From contig OY730173.1 in the NCBI GenBank assembly GCA_963422465.1, positions 1,550,001 through 1,614,000 on the forward strand: DNA of 64,000 bases, written 5' to 3'. Made by a program: the position numbers and the translations under genes. This document shows, piece by piece, positions 57,550 through 64,000 of this stretch. Under the pieces are notes generated by a model, which was not told the origin of the DNA, did no database searches, and saw nothing but the letters and a program-made list of their open reading frames with translations. The number at the start of each line of letters is the position of its first letter. The first letter of the stretch is position 1. This DNA is from Lichina pygmaea. Taxonomy: Eukaryota; Ascomycota; Lichinomycetes; Lichinales; Lichinaceae.

Positions 57550-58514
57550 AAGGGAGCGCGGTCGACGTGCTCGAACCAACCATGGTACGAGGCAGCGCGG
57601 TGCGTACGTACGTACGTCATTCCGGTCCCCTGGCGCATCCGCTTAGGGACACCGTTGCCTGTTCGAGTCTTGATTCGTTCCGCGACAGAGCTGAATCCGA
57701 CAAGCGTGCGACCGGGTCCGAGCCCGTCGGGGACGCCGTCACTTTTCTTGGCCCAAGACAAACGGCGAGCGGCAAGGGAGCATCCGCGGCCGACGGGGCG
57801 TCGAGTGACAGCAGCCCGGACTTGATCCGGCCATTCCAAGAAAACGGTAGTGGGGGGGGTTGACGCGATGTCGGAAACGATCGGCCAACGACGAGCGTCG
57901 CGGAACGATGGGGCCCTCTGCGGCCGAGTTCTGGCTCGAAGAAGCAAGTGCCGTGCGTCGGCAAGCCCCGACCGGCTTGGCGCCGGGCCCCGGCCGGGCT
58001 GCTGGAACGTCGCCGTTGCGAGCACGCATCGAGCGGAGACTCGGCAATTCGATCGCGTCGTGTCGTCGTCTGTGCTCTGGACATGCCCATACGTGCCGGA
58101 GTACGGGGTACGGAGCGCGGGGCGCTCACGGCCTCTTGGCAACGTTGGCGCGCGGCAGCAATCTTGGAGCTCGTCGACGCTTCCAGGGCCTCCCCAGAGG
58201 CCGTTGCCGGTCGCGAGACATCGGACCATGGCGACTCCGAGAAAGAAGCAAGGGAGACGGCATCTTCCAACGGGTACGGTCTACGGGCGGCCGCTCGTAC
58301 CCCGTCCCGCCTGTCAGCTGCGGGGACATGCTCGGGAAGCAGATCGACATGTCGATTTGGGGACGAGCCGGTGCTCTCGTACCGGGTACGGAGCCGCGCG
58401 CGCGGTGCGTACGTACGAGCTTACGCACGGGGGGGTACTCGGTCACTCTATCGTTCTCGAGTGTGGAACGGCAGCTTTTTCCCGAGAAGGTTGCCTCCGG
58501 CAGCGAAGGACCTC

Positions 58515-58590
58515 CGTCGGCCCCCCCCCCCCCCCCCCCTTCCATCGTCTCAAGCGGGGTCTGGACGGGGGGGGGGGTGGGGGGGGGGTG
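58515..58590. repeat. Poly-C then poly-G tracts
   Basis: A run of about 19 C near 58520-58538 is followed 30 bases later by interrupted G runs near 58569-58589, which makes an inverted pair able to form a hairpin. Confidence 0.7.
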
Positions 58591-60026
58591 AGGATGAAGA
58601 CGGATGACTTCCAGGGGGGCCGACGATGCAGACGATCGTACGTACGTACTCCTTGCCGTCTGCAGCCGAGAGCCGGCAAGCAAGCTCCTCTCGACGTCGG
58701 GTTTTCTACAGGCTGTGCAGCCGTACGAAGCTTTCTCCGTCGGACCGGGTCGCCGTCGTCGCCAATCTCGGACCGGTGCGGCAACGTCTTTCCGGCCGAT
58801 GGAAGATCTTCCAATCGTTGCGCCCCGCCCGCTCTCCTGCCGACACGGCCCCTCTCTCCCGAGGGCTACGCACGCACAAAGATGGCGTTCAAGGTTCGGG
58901 GGGGGGATGTTCCACCTGCGCCGCCTCGACGAAAAACGTTGTGGCCGCCCCAGCCTTGTTCCGAAAGGGGGGGGGGGGGGGGGGTTTATCCTTGCCTGCC
59001 ACGGTCTCTGATGGGGTCTCTGTTGGGATTTCCGTGACTCTGGTTTACCCCAGTCTTCGCACGGAGTTTTCGGTGGGGTACTACGTCGTTTTTTACTTAC
59101 GACGTTCTTTTCGCAGGTGGCCTGTGATGTTTTCTGTGGGCAGCCATAGCCATCGAATCACTTGCTACGTCCGTACGGACGCATGAGCCTCATCGACCAA
59201 ACACCTCTCCGAAACATCTCTCCATCTCTCCGTCGCCGACTTTCCGACAACAAGAGGGAAAGCCGACGATGCAGCAAGTGACAGCTGACATGGGGCAGCA
59301 AGCATATCGTCTGCAACCTACTTGCATACCTCCATACATCTCCGACCCAAGAATCTCACAATCCAAGAGTTTCCATCATCGAAGCCTCTTTTGCGTGATC
59401 GACTACATATCAAAGTACACGTACTGCACGATCATCGTCATCATCATCGTCATCATTCCCTCGACAGAGCAGTCTCCCAACCTTGATTCCACCCATCGAG
59501 TACTCGTACCAGGTGGAGCCAAGTCTCGGTCTCGTCCATCCGTCCGCCGACAGTACCGTACGGTATACGAACCCCGAGGTGCTCTCCATACTCGTGCAAG
59601 GGGGTGCGTAATTTACAAAATGAGTGATCAGACCATTCAACACCGACGAGCCCGCGATAGCGTGACCCTTGTATATAACATGCGTACATACTGACCGGTA
59701 TCGTAGCGTTCGACGGCCCAAGGCCCTGCCGACGTCTTCAACGGCATCTCGACCCCCTTCCCCTTCCCCTTCCCCCCTGCCTTTCCCCTCCCCCGGCCCC
59801 CCCCTCAAAAGGCACGTACGGTACTACACGCACACACCTTGCTGCAAGCGGAAAGGGGGTGGGGAAAGGTGAGAAGTCGTACTTCGTACCGTAAGGTAAA
59901 TCGGCAGCTGTCGCGGAAGGCATATCTCTCTCTGCTCGTCATCGTCGTCGTCGTCTCTTGAAGGATACGGGAGTTACCCGTGCCACACGTACTGTATTCC
60001 CCTCCAGGAGAAGGGCGTAATCATGA

Positions 60027-60029
60027 GTG

Positions 60030-60069
<40 letters not shown>
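60027..60069. repeat. (CGT)n microsatellite
   Basis: Mostly perfect CGT units with one CCG interruption. Confidence 0.85.
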
Positions 60070-60379
60070 GAGGCTCGGGTTCTTGGGGCCAGTCGAGCGT
60101 TCTTGTACGTATACGTACCGTACGTATAAAGCCGAAGTGGTGGGCGCACTTCTGGTACGAGCGCAGAGTAAGAGTGTGTGTCCGTGTCAGGTCCCGAGTC
60201 GACCGTGTCGTCGACGACGACGCTAAGATCGTCTGGCGCCTGACGCTGGCCTGTCCCGGTCCGGCCAAGTCCAAGTGCCCCCGCCCAATCTGATTCGGGA
60301 CGGTCGTGCACCGGGGACCCGTACCCCAACGACCCAACGTACGAGGGCTGCCGATGACGATGGTGGTGGTGACGCCTCT

Positions 60380-60412
60380 ACCCCGTACCGTACCGTACCG
60401 TACCGTACCGTA
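60380..60412. repeat. (CCGTA)n pentanucleotide repeat
   Basis: About six units of CCGTA, followed at 60423-60449 by a (GAC)n run. Confidence 0.85.
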
Positions 60413-60856
60413 CTCGCTATCATGACGACGACGACGACGACGACGACGCCGCCGAAAACATCGACCGTGCATGACATTCCCCCTTCACATCCATCCAGCA
60501 TCTCTAGGATAATTCTTCTCGTCCGAGCTTCTCCAGCGGGAGACGGTCACGTAGCGTCCCCTTTCTCCCATATCCCCCCCCCCCGCCTCGTAGCGCCGTT
60601 TGAGATGGGTGGAAATACGTAGACGACATTGATCGATCGTCATCTCGTGTGGCCGGGCCCTTTTCTTTCAACGGCCGCGGCCGGCCGCGACCGATACGCG
60701 AGGAACGGACTGGGGCGCGCTGCGGTAGGGTCCCCGGTACGGGCATCGTAAGGGCTTAGCGGCTTGCCGAGATGTCCGATCTGTGTTTGTCTAGGCCCTC
60801 GGTGTCGCCCGGTTCATTCCATTGGTCCGAGATGCAAGGGAAGACGGAAGCGGCGG

Positions 60857-60863
60857 TGATGAC

Positions 60864-60895
<32 letters not shown>

Positions 60896-60917
60896 CACGG
60901 GGGGGGGGGGGGGGGGA
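60857..60917. repeat. (GAT)n microsatellite and poly-G
   Basis: About 12 GAT units run into ACACGG and then a run of about 18 G. Confidence 0.85.
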
Positions 60918-61309
60918 ATGACATGAGAAGAAGAACAAACAGAAAGAGAAGTTGACTTGGACCTCTCAAACGGCCTCCACCTTTCTCCCTTCGTGAGCCG
61001 TGCAAGTCCGCTCGATAGATCTGACGCCTCCCCTGGCCGACGCAAGACGAGTCGGTAGCCATTCTTTACAACCTCCTCCGTACCGTACATCTGTTGTCGT
61101 ACATACATACGTATACCGTACGTACTGTACATTACAGTAACATACTCTACAGTACTTCCGTACCCTACCCTACCCTTCGTAGTACCGTGACCGTGACCGT
61201 GACCGTGGACAAACAATCCATTCATCTTTGCAAATCTGATCGCTTCCTCCCATTTCTCCCGTTTCTTCCCGTTTCTTCCCTTTCCTGTCTTTCCTCGAAG
61301 ACCGGATAA

Positions 61310-61540
61310 AAAAACCACACCCCCCCTTTCCCCAAACCCCCCGGGGGCAAAACCCAAATCTCCTCCTCGGCGGCCCCCCCCCCCCCCCCCCCCGGCCCTA
61401 AAAAAAACCCAAAAACTCAATCTTGCCTAAAGATCGGAACCTTACCATATCGGACGAAAAGGAAATCGAGAAGATCAGAGCCGGCCACGTCTACCCCCCC
61501 TTCTCTCTACCCCCCCCCCCCCCCCCCCCCCCCCCCCTCT
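61310..61540. other. Homopolymer-dense segment of doubtful quality
   Basis: Successive runs of A, C and G, including runs of about 20 and 27 C, with little sequence between them. The pattern is unlike the neighbouring DNA and may reflect assembly or base-calling noise. Confidence 0.5.
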
Positions 61541-61726
61541 CTCCCCAGGGCGCCGGGGCGGCGCCGTCGCCGGGGCGGCGCCGTCGCCGTTTGTCGTACG
61601 AGATTTTTTGCGGCCCCGGCCCGCTGCTGCTGCTGCTGCTGTATCGGTCTATGTTATCCATGTTACGTGACGTGATCTAACAAAGGTACGGCACCGTATA
61701 GAAGGGGGTATTGATGTTGATATTGA

Positions 61727-61775
61727 GATTGGGATCGAGATTGGGATTGGGATTGGAATTGGGATTGGGATTGGT
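61727..61775. repeat. (GATTGG)n hexanucleotide repeat
   Basis: About eight imperfect units of GATTGG/GATCGAGA. Confidence 0.8.
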
Positions 61776-62039
61776 AGGCAGTGAGTGGTGTGTATGTAGA
61801 GAGAGTACGGTAAGGAAAGAACAGCTGGATCTTGACCGACCACCCCACTATGTATCGCACGTACGACGAACCAAGCATGATGAACTGCACGATAAGTTCT
61901 GCACGATGGACTCTGCACGATGAACTGCACGCGCAGCACACTGCACCTTATAAACACACACATACACAACCATACAACACCCGCAGCCCCCTCCACCCAT
62001 CTACAGCAAGGGTATAATGTCAACGGTACAACCATCATC

Positions 62040-62310
62040 AGCGGCATGATCGGCTTACGATTCAACCATGGTCATGTCTGTGGCATGATCCGTTGGCAGC
62101 ACAACCACATCTGCCGTGTCATGTCGTGAGACTACAGTATGACCGTGTCTGTAGCCCCGTGATCGGTCTTTATAGCATATAGCATAGTCATTGTATTGTG
62201 TGATCGGTATATAGCACGACCACGTCTGCGGTCCTTATCACTCTGTAGTATGAGTGACCATATCGACAGTACGGCTTGATGGCCTGGAGTACGGCCACAT
62301 CTGTAGCCTT
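62040..62310. repeat. Degenerate minisatellite, core CCACRTCTGYRG
   Basis: Five copies of a core resembling GACCACGTCTGYGG occur near 62070, 62103, 62138, 62215 and 62290, with GTGATCGG words between them. They look like an old, diverged tandem array. Confidence 0.5.
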
Positions 62311-62615
62311 GAGATCTAGGGCAGGATCACACTTCTAGGCATGTCATCAACCCCCTCATTTTTTCCCCCAGCAGACTGCTTAAACTGGTATGCAGTGGGG
62401 CAGTAGAGCACCCACGTCCGACCAGTCCCATCAGTACGACCACCCCATCAGTCCGACCAGCCCGACCAGACACCCAATCACGAAAACAAAAGAAAGACAG
62501 CAATGATTGACAAGAGTCGAGAGACAGACGACGACAACAACGGCAACGCCATATGACACCGTCTTCGCCGATTGATCAGCGCCCCTTTGCGCCTTCTTCC
62601 TCCCCCATGCCGTGT

Positions 62616-64000
62616 CTACAGCCAGATATCGCCGCCTTCGCCGGCCTCCCAATGACGCCAGGCGTGCTCGTACGCCGTCTCGAGATCGCGCACCCAGCGA
62701 CGCGTGTCGAAGAGCGCGCTGTGAAAGCGGTTCTCGTAGAGCAGACGACGGAGCTCGGCGAGGCGGCCGCGAGCCCGGCCGCTGCTGCGCCGTTGCCGTC
62801 TCTGGTCGGAATTGCTCTCGCTGCTGTCGTCGTCGTCGTCAGCCGTAATCACGTCGTGGTATTCGAGTCCGTTGCCCAGCTCGACGGCTCGGTCCTCGTA
62901 GTCGTTCTCCGACTCGGCGATGAGCTCCGTCGCCGCGCGCACGCCCTCGGCCGTCTTGGGCAGGGCGCCCTTGAGGATCGAGGCCGCCATGCGCGAACAC
63001 ATCTTGTATCGGTGCCTCGGGAGCGTGAGCAGCGGCGTGCCCGACCACAGCACGTCCGCCGCCGTCGTGTGCGCGTTGCACTCGGGCGTGTCGAGGAAGA
63101 GATCGCACACGCGCGCTCGCGAGATGTGTTGATGCTTCGGCGCCACGTCCGTGAAGACGACGCGCGACGCCACCTCGGGCCCGGCCCACATCTCCGCCGT
63201 CTGCTTGAGGTGACTCTCGCCGAGGTCCGGGAAGCGCAAGAGCCAGAGTACGGCGCGAGGGACCCGAGACAGGATCCGGAGCCAGGTGCGAAATGTGCCA
63301 GGATCGATCTGTAGGCGCCGATTGGTCAGCTGGGGAGGGAGAGAGAGAGAGAGAGAGAGAGGTGTTCATAGACGTGGCGAGATCATGGTAGAGACGAAAG
63401 ACAAGAGGGAGGAGGGCGAGGGCGATAGCACGTCAATGAACAAACCCCACCTTGTACAGCTGATTAAAGTTTGCCATGATGATGGCATCGTCTCTGATCG
63501 TGGGAAAGACTTCGCGGCGCATCGCCCACCGGCGCGTCTGCTCCTGCTCCCACGACAGCTGTGGCTCGCGAGCGTCGGGCGCGCTCTGCCGGTGGTCGCA
63601 GCAGAAGAAGGTGTCCCGCGCGAAGATGATGTTCTCCGAATAGACCCATTCGTCATGCTCGCCGTCGCCACCGCCACCGCCACCGCCGCCCTCCTGCGCG
63701 ACGCACGTCTGGTCGCCGAGGTCGACGTTTCGCCGCCACGGGCGGAGCGTGTCCAGCGGGATGGCCGTCTCGTCCGCGAACAGGTAGTCGCACCACTCGG
63801 CCCCCAGCGTGCCGGCAAAGCCCATGAACGACATCTGGATCGGCGCCGGCCGGGCCGCGAAGATCTCGTTCCGCGCCCCGCGCGTGTACCCGTTGAGGTT
63901 GACCAGGATGTGGATGCCGTCCTCGACGATCTGCCCCACCACGACGCCGGCGGTCCATCGGCTGACGTCGCGGAAGACGGGCGCCTCGCGCTCGATCTGC
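62616..64000 (-). CDS. GT41 O-GlcNAc-transferase-like protein (C-terminal part)
   Basis: This is the catalytic C-terminal half of a family-41 glycosyltransferase resembling O-GlcNAc transferase, which adds GlcNAc to Ser/Thr of intracellular proteins. Two exons are visible: 64000-63451, still open at the window edge, and 63308-62616. Motifs include DGIHILVNLNGYTRGARNE, RPAPIQMSFMGFAGTLGAEW, FCCDHRQSAPDAREP, the junction NFNQLYK to IDPGTFRTWLRILSRVPRA, VCDLFLDTPECNAHTTAADVLW and GTPLLTLPRHRYKMCSRMAASIL. The 142-base intron contains a (GA)n run. An Asp/Glu-rich loop after residue block YHDVITA and a Gly8 insertion ([16 protein letters not shown]) are unusual additions. The TPR region expected at the N-terminus lies outside the window. 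Confidence 0.9.

Larger units (their letters stand above)
54257..62615. other. Gene-poor, repeat-rich 8.4-kb stretch
   Basis: I recognise no gene here. From 55.0 to 59.2 kb the DNA is GC-rich and open in several frames at once on both strands, which makes long frames such as 55851-57863 uninformative. The stretch holds TACGTAC words (56010-56045, 57602-57617, 58637-58650, 61100-61135), C/G homopolymers and CGT, GAC, GAT and GATTGG microsatellites. From 61.7 to 62.5 kb base composition drops and degenerate minisatellites appear. It could include untranslated regions of the flanking genes or non-coding RNA genes that I cannot see. Confidence 0.5.

Noticed and set aside
55851-57863. Plus-strand open frame of 670 codons
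   Set aside because: The region is GC-rich and open in several frames on both strands at once; the translation is Arg/Pro/Ser-rich low complexity with VRTYVRTY stretches from TACGTAC repeats and no known motif.

Overview
This window reads as nuclear DNA of a filamentous ascomycete (Pezizomycotina). The genes have short spliceosomal introns (54-142 bases) with GT...AG ends and CTAAC-like branch sites. The gene set is fungal: the PalB/Rim13 calpain, a GH81 glucanase, Hul5, Utp14, mitoribosomal mL41 and a peroxisomal adenine nucleotide carrier. The mobile DNA is also typical of these fungi: Tad-like LINEs and a chromodomain-bearing Ty3/Gypsy element. I cannot name the species.

Layout. 0-6.4 kb: three 5'-truncated LINE copies, all on the minus strand, around a DNAJC9-like gene. 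6.4-8.0 kb: a vacuolar Ca2+/H+ exchanger. 8.0-10.3 kb: spacer rich in TACGTA palindromes. 10.6-14 kb: an intron-rich GH81 endo-1,3-beta-glucanase. 15.7-19.3 kb: UTP14 and the mL41 gene, divergent. 20.6-24.3 kb: a HUL5-type HECT ubiquitin ligase. 26.2-29.0 kb: poly(A)-binding protein. 30.3-40.4 kb: a transposon nest, in which a decayed Ty3/Gypsy chromovirus sits inside the reverse transcriptase of an AT-rich LINE, followed by two further LINE copies. 40.7-45.6 kb: palB and the ANT1-like carrier, divergent from a 281-base spacer. 48.4-50.3 kb: an NCBP3-like protein. 52.9-54.2 kb: a FlbD-like Myb protein. 54.2-62.6 kb: a long gene-poor stretch full of microsatellites, homopolymers and TACGTA words. 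62.6-64 kb: the C-terminal part of an O-GlcNAc-transferase-like (GT41) gene that runs off the window edge.

The host genes are housekeeping or signalling genes (ribosome biogenesis, mitochondrial translation, mRNA caps and tails, proteasome-linked ubiquitylation, calcium and pH homeostasis, cell-wall turnover) and do not form a metabolic cluster. The least ordinary features are an antisense reading frame in the Gypsy element with exact Zn2Cys6 cysteine spacing, the purely transition-type divergence of its two LTRs, a long hexanucleotide-encoded polyglutamine tract in PalB, and repeated RELF motifs in the NCBP3-like protein. Splice sites were read by eye from sequence and reading-frame phase. 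Where the N- or C-terminus of a gene is unresolved, the entry says so.
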